DNA from: CBDFKS01 sp965248905 | GTDB taxonomy: Bacteria; Chloroflexota; Dehalococcoidia; Lucifugimonadales; JAGWBF01 | Assembly: GCA_965248905.1 (NCBI GenBank) | Contig: CBDFKS010000007.1 | Coordinates: 1,550,001-1,614,000, forward strand | Reading direction: 5' to 3' | DNA length: 64,000 nt | Shown here: one piece after another, positions 1 through 8,973 of the stretch | Position numbering within the stretch: the first letter of the stretch is position 1 | Layout of the letters: every line of letters begins with the position of its first letter | The notes under the pieces: model-generated | Seen by the model: the letters and a program-made list of their open reading frames with translations, nothing else | Told to the model about the DNA's origin: nothing | Database searches by the model: none | Translations under genes and position numbers: made by a program

Positions 1-95
1 TACCCTATAAGGTACTCACCCAGATGATCCGGCATCCCCTCACCGACGCGGGGCAAGCCCGTTTTCTGGAGGATTGGCAGCGTGCTTCGTCATGA
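1..95 (+). CDS. fsa: Transaldolase / fructose-6-phosphate aldolase, C-terminal end (partial)
   Basis: The frame beginning at base 3 reads PYKVLTQMIRHPLTDAGQAR and ends a few residues later in a FLEDWQ stretch before TGA at 93-95. The HPLTD-G-FxxDW signature is the usual C-terminus of the small transaldolase/fructose-6-phosphate aldolase family (TalC/Fsa), which acts in the pentose phosphate pathway. Only about 30 residues lie in the window. In many Gram-positive-type genomes this gene precedes rho, as here, which supports the call. The catalytic lysine is upstream of the window and cannot be seen. Confidence 0.78.
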   Translation, partial: PYKVLTQMIRHPLTDAGQARFLEDWQRASS

Positions 96-386
96 GTCAC
101 GATATGCTTGTGGACCTCAGGTCAGCAACTATTACCACCTGCTATCCTAAGTGCAAGTTATTCAACATGGCAGGGAGGACTTAGTGATCCGTAATCTCAA
201 GCTACGCAAGCCGTGAGCACACCACCACTGTTGACTCGAACTCCCACATAACCGAAGCCACTTAACACAACAACCACCTACATGATAATTGAATTCTGGA
301 CCCGGGCGACCTACAGTTGATAGCCCTATCCAGGACACTTCTAGACAACTCCTTAACCAAATTCAACCAACGAAAGGGTGATATCT

Positions 387-1673
387 GTGACTACCGAACG
401 GGTAATTAATGTAGCTGAGCTAGAAAGCAAAACCAAGGAAGAATTGCTGACCGTAGCTCACGAAGTAGGACTCCAGGACGGTGATGCCCTTGCAAGTCAA
501 CGCAGGGAAGAAATTCTTCACCGCATCTTCCAAATGTATTCAGACCATCAAGGCCTAATGGCCACTGGGATACTCGAACTCATGTCCGAAGGGTACGGCT
601 TTCTGCGGCAAAACGGGCTTCGCCCAGCGCCAGGAGATGTATACGTCTCCCAATCCCAGATAAGACGTTTCGCTCTGCGGACGGGCGACACCATCACCGG
701 ACAGGTGAGGCCCCCCAAAGACGGAGAGAGGTATTTCGGACTGGTCAGAGTAGAACAGGTCAATGGCCTCGAGCCGGAAAATGCCCGCTCCAGGCCATCG
801 TTCGAATCTCTCACACCAATTTTTCCCAACAAACAGATAATCCTGGAAACCAGTGCAGGCAACCTCACCACGAGAATGATAGACCTATTCTCCCCCATTG
901 GCCTTGGCCAGCGAGGACTCATCGTTTCACCGCCCAAAGCTGGCAAAACCACCGTCTTGAAGCATATAGCCACTGGCGTAACCTCCAGTTTTCCAGACGT
1001 GGCCCTAATGGTAGTGCTCATCGGCGAGCGCCCTGAAGAGGTAACCGACATGCGGCGCTCCATAAAGGGCGACGTTTTCGGGTCCACCTTCGACGAGTCG
1101 GTGGAAGATCAGTGCCGTGTTGGAGAGCTTGCTTTGGAACGCGCCAAACGATTGGTGGAAGCCGGTCGAGATGTGGTGATCCTCCTAGACAGTATCACCA
1201 GGTTTACCAGAGCATATAATCTAGCCCTACCCAGCAGCGGCCGTACTCTCTCCGGCGGAATAGACCCGGTGGCCCTATACCCTCCCAAGCGGTTCTTCGG
1301 AGCTGCCCGCAACGTAGAGGAAGGCGGCAGTCTAACCATTATTGCCAACTGCCTAATAGATACGGGTAGCCGAATGGATGAGGTCATCTACGAAGAGTTT
1401 AAGGGCACCGGCAATATGGAGCTTCACCTCGACCGCAGGCTTGCCGAACGTCGCTTCTTCCCAGCCATAGACATCCAGCGCAGCGGAACTCGCAGAGAAG
1501 AGCTCTTCTTCGACGAGACAACGCTCAAGCAGGTCTGGCTCCTCCGCCGCATGGTTGGACTACTAGCCACCGACTCTGTCAACAGTGCCGACGCCACCGA
1601 GCGAGTACTGGAAAGACTTTCCAAGACCCGCAACAACGAAGAGTTCTTGGCGAACCTGTCCAAAGAGGCCTAA
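387..1673 (+). CDS. rho: Transcription termination factor Rho
   Basis: Hexameric RNA helicase that ends transcription at Rho-dependent sites. An N-terminal Rho_N-like helical part is followed by the cold-shock/OB RNA-binding fold (GILELMSEGYGFLR region). The RecA-like ATPase has Walker A PPKAGKTT at about residues 182-189, the ERPEEVTDM motif, and Walker B VVILLDS with Asp near 268. The R-loop/Q-loop signatures DVFGSTFDE and SGGIDP are also present. At 428 residues it has the normal length for a short Rho without a large insertion. An in-frame GTG also exists at 378, but GTG 387 is preferred because AAGGGTGAT lies at good Shine-Dalgarno distance upstream. No clear intrinsic terminator follows it. 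Confidence 0.97.
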   Translation: MTTERVINVAELESKTKEELLTVAHEVGLQDGDALASQRREEILHRIFQMYSDHQGLMATGILELMSEGYGFLRQNGLRPAPGDVYVSQSQIRRFALRTGDTITGQVRPPKDGERYFGLVRVEQVNGLEPENARSRPSFESLTPIFPNKQIILETSAGNLTTRMIDLFSPIGLGQRGLIVSPPKAGKTTVLKHIATGVTSSFPDVALMVVLIGERPEEVTDMRRSIKGDVFGSTFDESVEDQCRVGELALERAKRLVEAGRDVVILLDSITRFTRAYNLALPSSGRTLSGGIDPVALYPPKRFFGAARNVEEGGSLTIIANCLIDTGSRMDEVIYEEFKGTGNMELHLDRRLAERRFFPAIDIQRSGTRREELFFDETTLKQVWLLRRMVGLLATDSVNSADATERVLERLSKTRNNEEFLANLSKEA

Positions 1674-1795
1674 AAAGCCAAGCCTCACCCGTGACTCAGC
1701 TGGCTGGCCTGGACCCCGAACTCCTTGCCAAAGGTCCGAGGAACACCCAGGCGTCCCAAACTCCGAAATTGTGCGTAAGCAGCAACCTACGCCTC

Positions 1796-1824
1796 TTGAC
1801 AACCGATGTAATACCTTGTATATT
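1796..1824 (+). promoter_or_regulatory. Sigma-70-type promoter upstream of the large surface protein
   Basis: TTGACA at 1796-1801 and TATATT at 1819-1824 are separated by exactly 17 bases. This is a near-consensus housekeeping promoter. Transcription would begin near 1831 and leave a leader of about 190 bases before the small ORF at 2022 and about 320 bases before the large gene. Confidence 0.65.
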
Positions 1825-1866
1825 TCCAAATGTTTTAACAGGGGAAATAGTAGCTTGTAACCAATG

Positions 1867-1928
1867 GGCGAGAGACACTCGCCAAATATAGGGATGGGAT
1901 GGGGCCCTGGAGCGTAGCAACTAGGGCC
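1867..1928 (+). other. Structured 5' leader with two hairpins
   Basis: GGCGAG (1867-1872) pairs with CTCGCC (1878-1883) around a 5-base loop. GGCCCT (1903-1908) pairs with AGGGCC (1923-1928) around a 14-base loop. Both lie in the predicted transcript from the 1796 promoter. I could not match the arrangement to a known riboswitch class, so it is described only as a structured leader that could affect mRNA stability or translation. Confidence 0.35.
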
Positions 1929-1959
1929 ATTTTGGTTGAGAAAAGCCATCTTCCACACC

Positions 1960-1989
1960 TTGACAACGAAAACCACATAGTGATATTAA
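1960..1989 (+). promoter_or_regulatory. Second promoter-like element upstream of the large surface protein
   Basis: TTGACA at 1960-1965 is followed after 18 bases by TATTAA at 1984-1989 (or after 16 bases by GATATT). It shares the TTGACAAC start with the upstream promoter at 1796, so the gene may be driven by tandem promoters. This one would give a transcript that lacks the two leader hairpins. Confidence 0.45.
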
Positions 1990-2021
1990 TAGGTGCAATC
2001 CTTTCCAGGAGAGGGACATCC

Positions 2022-2156
2022 ATGCATTATTCAGTCTCTAGTATGTTCCAGGCAGACCCTTCGGTCGTACCCAGGGCTCGCTACCCTTCAGTGGGAGATA
2101 TAGTGAGCAGCCACATGTATACCGGGACCTACGTAATCAAAGGGGGAATTCGATGA
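2022..2156 (+). CDS. Possible 44-residue leader peptide, ATGA-coupled to the next gene
   Basis: ATG 2022 is preceded by AGGAGAGG at about 7 bases and opens a 44-codon frame beginning MHYSVSSMFQADPSVV. Its TGA stop at 2154-2156 overlaps the ATG (2153) of the large surface protein, the classical ATGA arrangement for translational coupling. The peptide has no recognisable domain, membrane segment or signal peptide. The combination of a good ribosome site, overlap and a promoter-driven leader makes it more than a random frame, but there is no protein-level evidence. It may be a regulatory leader ORF. Confidence 0.4.
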   Translation: MHYSVSSMFQADPSVVPRARYPSVGDIVSSHMYTGTYVIKGGIR

Positions 2157-5100
2157 AGCGCACCAGACTCAAGCTAATAGGCCTCTTATCAATAGTAGCC
2201 ATACTGGTTTCTCTGCTGGCCGTTGGCCAGCTAATCGCCGGCCCAAGTTCGGCACCCAGCAGCGCCGCATCAGGCACAGTGGATATAAATGACGGCTTCT
2301 TCGAGAGAGCCGACGGAGAAAAGTTCTACTCCGACGAAACAGGCTTTAACATCCTGACCTTTACGGTAGATGATGGCGACCTCAGCCCAGCCAGGACCGC
2401 AATAGTGCGGATTCTGGGCTTTCAAGGGACAGGAGGCAACGCCGCCTCCGGTACACCTCTGATTGTAACGGGCGATGCCATAGCTCCGACGTCCGACGCG
2501 GGCGATCCGTATACCATAGTTCTTGAGGGTGAGACGGAGAAGATCGAGACCTTTAGCGGTAACGCGCGAGCTCTCTACTTCCCTTACACCGTTTCGGTCT
2601 CAACGGTCACCGCCGGCCAGACAGCGTCTGCACTAGATAACGCTCCCCTGGACCGTGACGGAGACGGCGGCGTAAATACGGGAGACATAGACGTCAGGGT
2701 CGCAGGCAATAAGCTTGCCTTGGCCACTGCTGACGGCGCCGATAACGCCAGATTCGCTGCCTTGACGCGAGTAACAACCATCACCATCGTGACCGGAGGT
2801 AGGACCACAGGTAACTTGGGCCAAGGAATCCGAGACACCAACGGCAGTGGTGCTGTCACCGGAGATGACTTATCCTTAACGGTCAACGGCAATGCAGCTC
2901 CTGTCAGGTCAGCGACTGCAGCAGGAGCCGTAACGTTTGATGCAACTGCGGTCAACGACGTGCTGGTATTCACCTATAACCACCGCAGCATAGTACGCGA
3001 GAGAGTCGTGGCCCTGGCCGGCCAGACCACCTACACTCTCGGCAATCTACCCAGGGACAATGATGGAGACGGAGCAGTCACCTCTGGTGACGTTGTCTTC
3101 AGAGTAAACGGTGTTGTTACGGCCCTGACTGCCGATCCAACGGCCGGTGGCGCTGTGACATTCACCGCCCGAACGGCGGGCCAAGTTCTGGACTTTACCT
3201 ATAATGCAACCGTCGGAGCGGCTGGCGATGCCCTAGAAGTGATATACACCAGCTCAGGGCTGGAAGAGCGGCCTCGCGATGCTGACGGCGACGGCGCTTA
3301 CGAAGCGGCTAGCGTTGACGACGTTCAGGTGACGGCGGGAGGCATAGCGCTAACCGCTGCCGGCTATAGCACCCTCTTCGATCCCGGCATCGTGAGGATC
3401 CTGGGTGCAGCCCCAGTTGCTATCGCAGATAACGTAAAAATAACCTACGAATTCTCAGAGTACGACTTTGCCAACCCGGCCAACACCCCAATAGCAAGTG
3501 TCGGGTCTGACGACGCCGTAAGCAATAACCGAGTCAGTTTCGCCACAGACACAACTGCAGCGTTCGATTCTGGCACCAGTACGAAAGGCGTCGACGCCAT
3601 CGACAGCCCACCGGGCCAGCTTACCGTGACAACTCCGTTTATCACTCCTCCTTCTGCCGTTGACGTTGACGTGCTGGTCAAGTTCAAGTACAACGTAACG
3701 GAAACTGTAGAAGAGATCGCTACCGTAAGCAGCCAGACCTCCGGTATAAGGAATGAGTCAAGGACGGTCACTGGAGTTGAATCCGGGGGTGCCGCCACCA
3801 ACAAGTTTGCGGCGAGCGTAGCCCTATTCTCTGCCTCTGACATGGACACCATGAACACTGCGGCGGCAGGAGTTGGGGTAACCACCATTGACCAGTTGGC
3901 CAACTCCGCGGACATAGACGGCACCGGGCTAGAAGCCCGTATCCGTGCTGCGGCCACAGCCCTCGCACTGGCAGTCGGAAGTGGCGACGATGAGTTCCTC
4001 GACCTAGCGGTATCGGTAGCCGACGGTGACACTCTAACCGTTACTTACGGTGACGAGGAAACGGCTTCTGCCGGCACCGCCACCATTACAGATACAGCCG
4101 TGGTTGACCTAACTCCACCTACGATTATCCATATTCGACCATCGGTCACTCACAGCAACCTTTCCACCGTAACCTTCGAGGTTGAGATCGAAGATGCCCC
4201 AGGCGTTCCAGGAGCACCAACCGCCGGACTGGATAAGGCAATCGGCGGAGATGCAGGCATCCTTACCATATTGGCGCCGGGCGCAGCGGTGGTCGCTCAC
4301 AACCTGCAGCCCGTGCTAAAGGCGTCCAACCCAGACAAGATTGCCCTTACCCTATCCCAGGAAATTCAGAATCAGGGTGAGGTCAAGTTCTGGGCCCCGG
4401 TGAGGGACCAGGTAGGTAACGCACCGGAATTTGCTGGCGACGACGCCGTCGCTGGCGCCGGTGATCCGACTTTGGCAACCACCGAACCAGATAACCCATT
4501 CACCTTCACATTCGATAACGTGTCACCGTTGCTGACCAGCACTCCGGTACCCGCCAAGACCGGCGGCAAGCTGGATGATCGCCTGGAGACCCCGCCCAGT
4601 GGCACTCACACCGGCGGCACCAGCGCCACGGTTCTAAATGACCCAGATGCCGACTTCGTTACGGCGGACGTCAGGATCGGTGACAACGTAACCAACATTA
4701 CCGACGGCTCCAGCGGAAACGTTACCGTAGTCAACTCTGCTACATCCGTGACGGTTGGAGCACTGACCCTAGGAACGGACAACGACTTCGACAATGGCGA
4801 CGCCTATACCATCGAGAATCCGGGCCTTGGCAACGTGATAGACGACCAGACAAACCGGAAGGGCGTAAGAATACTGTTCGACCTAGGTTCTGGTGGCGCT
4901 CCTCTGGACGTTGTGAGCCCCACTGGAAGCGACTTCACACTGAGACAGGGTACTGCTGTTTTGACCATCGTCGAGGCAACGATTGGCGCCAACGGTGCGG
5001 GAGTGCTACTAACCCTGGCTGAGGACCTGCCCACGGACGCCAAGCCAACACTAACTATTCCCAGTGCCACAATAAAGGACAAGGCGACCAATGCCGTGGC

Positions 5101-6526
5101 CATCGTAACCGGAACTGACGCCAAAGACGCCAGTGACGGTCTGCAGTCCGAGATGACGGTCGAGGTAACCGGAGAGGCCGCCAGCAGGCCTGTGAGCAGA
5201 GAACAGGTGGTCATAACGGTCACTGCTAGTGAGACCGTGACCTTCCCATCGGCCAACAACACTGCTCGCTATCTCAAGACCGCCGACAACGGCACATCTT
5301 TGGTGGAAGCAGTCAATGCCGGAACAGCCAACCTCATATTCAACGCGGTTCTAGCGCAGACAAACCAATACGAAGCCATAATTGAGGTGGATGACATAAC
5401 CACTATTCGGTCACGCCAGAGAGGACTGGTCAATGTCCAGCTCACCGCTCAGGATACCAGCGGTGTGAGGGCGACCTCAGGAGTGGCCGATCCCGATGGC
5501 ACAGCAGTCGCCGACGCAGGGTCTATCGTTGATGACGCCCTGGTATTCGAGTTCGACAACGTGCTCAACAACGAAGCCGCGCCTGCGTTCGAGCTTAGTC
5601 CCACCATTACCGGTGAGCTCGATCAGACCGACGTAAGCAACCCATCCATTAGCATCGACTTCGCCGGTGAATCAAACGAGTACGAGATAGCCGCGGGACT
5701 GCGACGTCTTGGTATCGACGTGGACGACCACGCTACGGTCACCATTACAAAGGCAACGGTGACCGATGGCGACGGCAACGACACCGATGTACTAACCAAC
5801 GTCAAGGCGAGCGACGACGACACATGGGTGTTTGCCGCGACAGACCTGGCAATCGGAGACTACACACTGGCCGTTGAAGCCAGCGATGCCGTGGGCAACA
5901 CGGACCTGACACCTGGCGGCGATTCCGTGGATAGTCACACCTTCGACTTCAGTATCGTGGAGCGGGCCCAGTATGCCCTAGAGCTCAGGCCTGGCTTCAA
6001 CCTGGTGTCACTGCCCAGCGACCCGACAAGTACCGACATCAACGACGTGCTCGGCGCCGCTGAGGGAATAGTCCACGTGCTCACCTACGACCCGGACGCC
6101 CCGGTTCCATGGCTCCAGGCTACCCGGTCGGGGACCGACCCCTTCAACGAGGGTATCGATTCAGGCTCCATAGGCGTCCTCGAGACAATAGACGCCCAGC
6201 ACGCCTACTGGATGCGAGCAAGCTCCTTCGTAACCCTGTCGGTAGACATACCCGCTCAGGCGCTGGTAGGCCAGTTCCCGCCCACCATAGATGTCCTAGA
6301 GGGTTGGAACCTGGTGCCCATCATAGACCTAACTCTGCCAGCGTTCCTGTCACCTGTACCCGCAGACCAGTACTTCTCTGGCATAATGTGGTCAGCAGCG
6401 CTCACCTGGAACCCCGCGAACAACAGGTGGGACAAAGAGATACCCGAGGCTGCACCAGCAGACAACGTGCTAGTGGGTAGAGGCTACTGGGTGTGGGCTA
6501 ACGAGGCAGGCACCATAGTACCGTAA
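2153..6526 (+). CDS. Very large secreted surface protein with calcium-loop repeats (S-layer-like)
   Basis: This is a 1457-residue protein with an N-terminal Sec signal (KRTRLKLIGLL, then a hydrophobic run ending ...LIAGPSSA). Four Asp-rich loops resembling EF-hand/dockerin calcium loops start near residues 167, 228, 302 and 376 (DRDGDG, DTNGSG, DNDGDG, DADGDG). Spacings of 61, 74 and 74 residues define a tandem module that ends in FTYN-type strands. The middle is acidic and Ala/Thr/Val-rich with Ig-like beta-sandwich character. The C-terminus holds two related halves, GFNLVSLP...YWMRAS and GWNLVPI...GYWVWAN. Cys is nearly absent, typical of S-layer and adhesin proteins. It has a strong ribosome site (AAGGGGG), tandem promoters and its own terminator, which fits an abundant envelope protein. 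The exact function is unknown. Confidence 0.7.
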   Translation: MKRTRLKLIGLLSIVAILVSLLAVGQLIAGPSSAPSSAASGTVDINDGFFERADGEKFYSDETGFNILTFTVDDGDLSPARTAIVRILGFQGTGGNAASGTPLIVTGDAIAPTSDAGDPYTIVLEGETEKIETFSGNARALYFPYTVSVSTVTAGQTASALDNAPLDRDGDGGVNTGDIDVRVAGNKLALATADGADNARFAALTRVTTITIVTGGRTTGNLGQGIRDTNGSGAVTGDDLSLTVNGNAAPVRSATAAGAVTFDATAVNDVLVFTYNHRSIVRERVVALAGQTTYTLGNLPRDNDGDGAVTSGDVVFRVNGVVTALTADPTAGGAVTFTARTAGQVLDFTYNATVGAAGDALEVIYTSSGLEERPRDADGDGAYEAASVDDVQVTAGGIALTAAGYSTLFDPGIVRILGAAPVAIADNVKITYEFSEYDFANPANTPIASVGSDDAVSNNRVSFATDTTAAFDSGTSTKGVDAIDSPPGQLTVTTPFITPPSAVDVDVLVKFKYNVTETVEEIATVSSQTSGIRNESRTVTGVESGGAATNKFAASVALFSASDMDTMNTAAAGVGVTTIDQLANSADIDGTGLEARIRAAATALALAVGSGDDEFLDLAVSVADGDTLTVTYGDEETASAGTATITDTAVVDLTPPTIIHIRPSVTHSNLSTVTFEVEIEDAPGVPGAPTAGLDKAIGGDAGILTILAPGAAVVAHNLQPVLKASNPDKIALTLSQEIQNQGEVKFWAPVRDQVGNAPEFAGDDAVAGAGDPTLATTEPDNPFTFTFDNVSPLLTSTPVPAKTGGKLDDRLETPPSGTHTGGTSATVLNDPDADFVTADVRIGDNVTNITDGSSGNVTVVNSATSVTVGALTLGTDNDFDNGDAYTIENPGLGNVIDDQTNRKGVRILFDLGSGGAPLDVVSPTGSDFTLRQGTAVLTIVEATIGANGAGVLLTLAEDLPTDAKPTLTIPSATIKDKATNAVAIVTGTDAKDASDGLQSEMTVEVTGEAASRPVSREQVVITVTASETVTFPSANNTARYLKTADNGTSLVEAVNAGTANLIFNAVLAQTNQYEAIIEVDDITTIRSRQRGLVNVQLTAQDTSGVRATSGVADPDGTAVADAGSIVDDALVFEFDNVLNNEAAPAFELSPTITGELDQTDVSNPSISIDFAGESNEYEIAAGLRRLGIDVDDHATVTITKATVTDGDGNDTDVLTNVKASDDDTWVFAATDLAIGDYTLAVEASDAVGNTDLTPGGDSVDSHTFDFSIVERAQYALELRPGFNLVSLPSDPTSTDINDVLGAAEGIVHVLTYDPDAPVPWLQATRSGTDPFNEGIDSGSIGVLETIDAQHAYWMRASSFVTLSVDIPAQALVGQFPPTIDVLEGWNLVPIIDLTLPAFLSPVPADQYFSGIMWSAALTWNPANNRWDKEIPEAAPADNVLVGRGYWVWANEAGTIVP

Positions 6527-6542
6527 CCCATCGGAATCCAAT

Positions 6543-6582
6543 AAGAAGCCCTCCCCGGCTTTGGGGGAGGGCTTCTTCGTTT
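6543..6582 (+). terminator. Intrinsic terminator after the large surface protein
   Basis: AAGAAGCCCTCCCC and GGGGGAGGGCTTCTT form a GC-rich stem around a short GGCTTT loop, followed by TCGTTT. It lies 16 bases after the stop codon. Confidence 0.85.
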
Positions 6583-6695
6583 GGCCTATTTGGGGACAAC
6601 GTTAATTGGTGCCAACTGGTCTTGAAAACCTGCGGATATTCAAGAACCCAGAATGTATAATAGTCTCAAGTTCCGGGTTGAGGAGGTACTTAGCG

Positions 6696-7319
6696 GTGCG
6701 GCTCAATGTGATCAGGTTAGCGTTGTTACTAGGCTATATCGTATCTCTGGTTGCTCTATTGGGCGCTGGCGCAAGCCAAACGAGCAATCCTCCTCCCTTT
6801 CCCAACACCTACGGTGGCCAGGTCTTAATCGGTGGAATTGCGCCCGACGATGGTATCGAGATTTTCGCCAGGATACAGGGCTATCAGACCAACGTTCCCA
6901 GGGAAGAGCAGGAGGTGCGCCAGATAGTTCTGGTTGCCAACGGCAGATACGATCGGCTGATTATATCACCGCCTGAGGATAGCTTCATCGGTAAGCGAAT
7001 AACGTTTCATGCTACGAGAGGGTTCGGCGACGTGCAGGCCGACGAGACCGCTATCTTTGTGCAGGTAAACCTCACAACCTCCGCTGGATTGAACAATGTC
7101 CTAGACCTTAGCTTCCCCGAGGCTCCACCTGCGGCGCCGGTCCCAACGCCAACGCCCACTCCTACAGTAACACCCACTCCGCTCCCAACTCCTGTGCTTC
7201 CGATACCTGGCGACCCCTCAGTAACACAGATACCTCGAATTGCGCTGATCGCGGGGATGATAGCACTGGTAGCTGGAGGATCGATACTGTTCCTGGTGCG
7301 CCGGCGCAACGCAGTGTAA
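6696..7319 (+). CDS. Secreted protein with Pro/Thr linker and C-terminal membrane anchor
   Basis: The frame is open from 6606, but GTG 6696 is the better start. AGGAGGT lies 8 bases upstream, and the product then begins directly with a signal peptide (MRLNVIRLALLLGYIV...GAGASQ). The 207-residue protein has a small beta-rich extracellular domain (GGQVLIGGIAPDDGIEIFAR). A linker of TPTPTPTVTPTPLPTP type at about residues 145-175 leads to a final transmembrane helix (IALIAGMIALVAGGSILFLV) ending RRRNAV. This is a type I membrane-anchored envelope protein. It follows the S-layer-like gene on the same strand but has its own terminator. It may be an accessory or anchor protein of that layer. Function is not known. 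Confidence 0.72.
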   Translation: MRLNVIRLALLLGYIVSLVALLGAGASQTSNPPPFPNTYGGQVLIGGIAPDDGIEIFARIQGYQTNVPREEQEVRQIVLVANGRYDRLIISPPEDSFIGKRITFHATRGFGDVQADETAIFVQVNLTTSAGLNNVLDLSFPEAPPAAPVPTPTPTPTVTPTPLPTPVLPIPGDPSVTQIPRIALIAGMIALVAGGSILFLVRRRNAV

Positions 7320-7374
7320 CGAGGAATGTTAAAGGGTATTTAATCAGGCAATCGTAAATATAGAGTTTTGATTG

Positions 7375-7418
7375 AACGGCCCCCTTCTGCGTTAAGCAGA
7401 AGAGGGCCGTTGCTTTTT
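7375..7418 (+). terminator. Intrinsic terminator
   Basis: AACGGCCCCCTTCTGC pairs with GCAGAAGAGGGCCGTT around GTTAA and is followed by GCTTTTT. It is 55 bases after the preceding stop codon and may also serve the opposite strand. Confidence 0.85.
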
Positions 7419-7488
7419 AAGCCACCATGCATGGAGATAGGCCTATTTACCCATGGAAGGAACCGCACGGAACGCCTGTTTCCAGGCC

Positions 7489-8142
7489 TTAAGAAGTCGA
7501 GGCTTGAGCTCCCTGAGCCTGGAGAATCACCACCCGCATCTCCTGGGGCAGCGTTGACGCTGAGACGTTCAGTCGTACCTGTGGCTCCACATCTCGCAGT
7601 CCCATCTCTCTGAGGAACGTGTCAGGGCCCTTGAGCTCGGTGCGCAGTCCGGGCAGCTTGTAGTGCATGGGTATCACTATCCTGGGCTCTAATGCCTGCA
7701 CCATCTCTGTAGCCTGGGTAGTTTCCACAGTACACACTCCACCAACGGGAAGGAACAGTATATCTACCGGGGTAAGCTTTTCTACTTGCTGAGCGGTTAA
7801 GGCATTCCCGATGTCGCCCAGATGGCATAGTCTAAGAGTCTCCATCTCGAACAGATACGCCGTGTTTCGCTTCTCCTGAGGGTCTGTCTCGCCTCTGGAG
7901 GTCATCACGCCAGTAATGTAAACTCCCGAAAGCTCATATTCGCCGGGTCCTCGTAGAACCTTGGGATTGCCAGCCACTCCTTGCCAGTAGTTATGGTTCT
8001 CGTGGGTATGGCTAAGGGTAACTACAGTGGCCTCCGGCTCACCCATGCTCAGTCCAATAGAGTCCGGAAACGGATCAGTTATGGCAGCGATATCGTTGGT
8101 CCGAAGCCGAAAACAAGAGTGCCCCAGCCAGGTTATCTCCAT
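7489..8142 (-). CDS. UlaG-like MBL-fold metal-dependent hydrolase
   Basis: This 217-residue metallo-beta-lactamase-fold protein resembles the UlaG/YtkL group of cytoplasmic metal hydrolases. It starts MEITWLGHSCFRLR, typical of that group. Downstream metal-site elements GDIG (about residue 110), PVGG and PMHYK are in place. The canonical HxHxDH motif reads HTHENH, with the Asp changed to Asn, which may alter metal binding. Its start lies 4 bases after the stop of bioY on the same strand, so the two are probably co-transcribed. The substrate is unknown. Confidence 0.82.
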   Translation of the reverse strand: MEITWLGHSCFRLRTNDIAAITDPFPDSIGLSMGEPEATVVTLSHTHENHNYWQGVAGNPKVLRGPGEYELSGVYITGVMTSRGETDPQEKRNTAYLFEMETLRLCHLGDIGNALTAQQVEKLTPVDILFLPVGGVCTVETTQATEMVQALEPRIVIPMHYKLPGLRTELKGPDTFLREMGLRDVEPQVRLNVSASTLPQEMRVVILQAQGAQASTS

Positions 8143-8146
8143 ATCA

Positions 8147-8860
8147 CTACCTCCGGCGTAGGTTGACGATAGCCCATGCCAAGGGCAGCGTCAGGGAAGC
8201 CAACAATAGTTTCATAAGATCTCCCACGATAAACGGGTATAGTCCGCCCTTGAGAGCCTTGTCCCAGGTGCCAGAACCAGAGATGAGCTCGCCCAACGGC
8301 TTGCCCACCGGATGGACCCAATCTGTACCGATTAGGTAGGCCAGCCACAAGATGCCCGGCACATACAGGACCACATTTCCCAAAAACATCCCCAGATGGA
8401 TCCAGGATTTGCGGTCCCACTGGCGCTCCGCTAGATATCCCACCAGCACAGCAGCCAGAATAAAACCTACAATGTACCCTCCGCTGGAAATATCCCACGG
8501 TAGATCACCAGTCCCACTCCATGGGAGGATGAAGTGAACATCCCAACTGCCAACCGTTGCATTGGCGCCAGGAGCAAACACCGGGATACCAATCATACCC
8601 ATCAGCATGTATAGGGTTAGCGCACTGCCACCACGCCAGGCCCCTAACGCGCCACCTGTCACTAACACCGCAAAGGTTTGGCCAGTGATGGGCACACTCG
8701 TCCATGGCAGCCTGATGGCAATCTGAGCACACAAGGTTACAAAGCCTGCAAAGCCCGCTACCAGAATCGCGTCTCGAGCCAGCCTTGCAACGCGACTATC
8801 TGCCTGGGGAACAGGGAAAAGTGCATCGGATAGGGTGCGATAGGTGGTTGGAGCTCTCAA
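8147..8860 (-). CDS. bioY: Biotin transporter BioY (ECF S component)
   Basis: Substrate-binding membrane subunit for biotin uptake, which works alone or with a shared ECF energy-coupling module. The 237-residue protein has about six hydrophobic segments. It carries the BioY signature VPITGQTFAVLVTGG, then LGAWRGGSALTLYMLMGMIGIPVFA, and a C-terminal GLYPFIVGDLMKLLLA. The N-terminal tail of about 25 residues before the first helix is longer than usual. No EcfA or EcfT genes are nearby. No biotin synthesis genes or BirA box could be recognised around it. An AATTACCTCC stretch just beyond its start is its ribosome site on this strand. Confidence 0.92.
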   Translation of the reverse strand: MRAPTTYRTLSDALFPVPQADSRVARLARDAILVAGFAGFVTLCAQIAIRLPWTSVPITGQTFAVLVTGGALGAWRGGSALTLYMLMGMIGIPVFAPGANATVGSWDVHFILPWSGTGDLPWDISSGGYIVGFILAAVLVGYLAERQWDRKSWIHLGMFLGNVVLYVPGILWLAYLIGTDWVHPVGKPLGELISGSGTWDKALKGGLYPFIVGDLMKLLLASLTLPLAWAIVNLRRR

Positions 8861-8932
8861 ATTACCTCCTGGTTCGACCTAGGAGTTAAGGCCATGGGAG
8901 AGTATAATATTATGTAGACGTCTAGTCAACGC

Positions 8933-8961
8933 TTGACATGGGATTAGCATACTGTTAGATT
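8933..8961 (+). promoter_or_regulatory. hrcA promoter
   Basis: TTGACA (8933-8938), a 17-base spacer and TAGATT (8956-8961) form a good sigma-70 promoter. The predicted start, near 8968, places the CIRCE operator immediately downstream, as in HrcA-regulated operons. Confidence 0.75.
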
Positions 8962-8973
8962 CCCTTAAAAGTA

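Noticed and set aside
1831..2020. Known riboswitch in the surface-protein leader
   Set aside because: I compared it by eye with c-di-GMP, fluoride, SAM and cobalamin patterns and found no convincing match.
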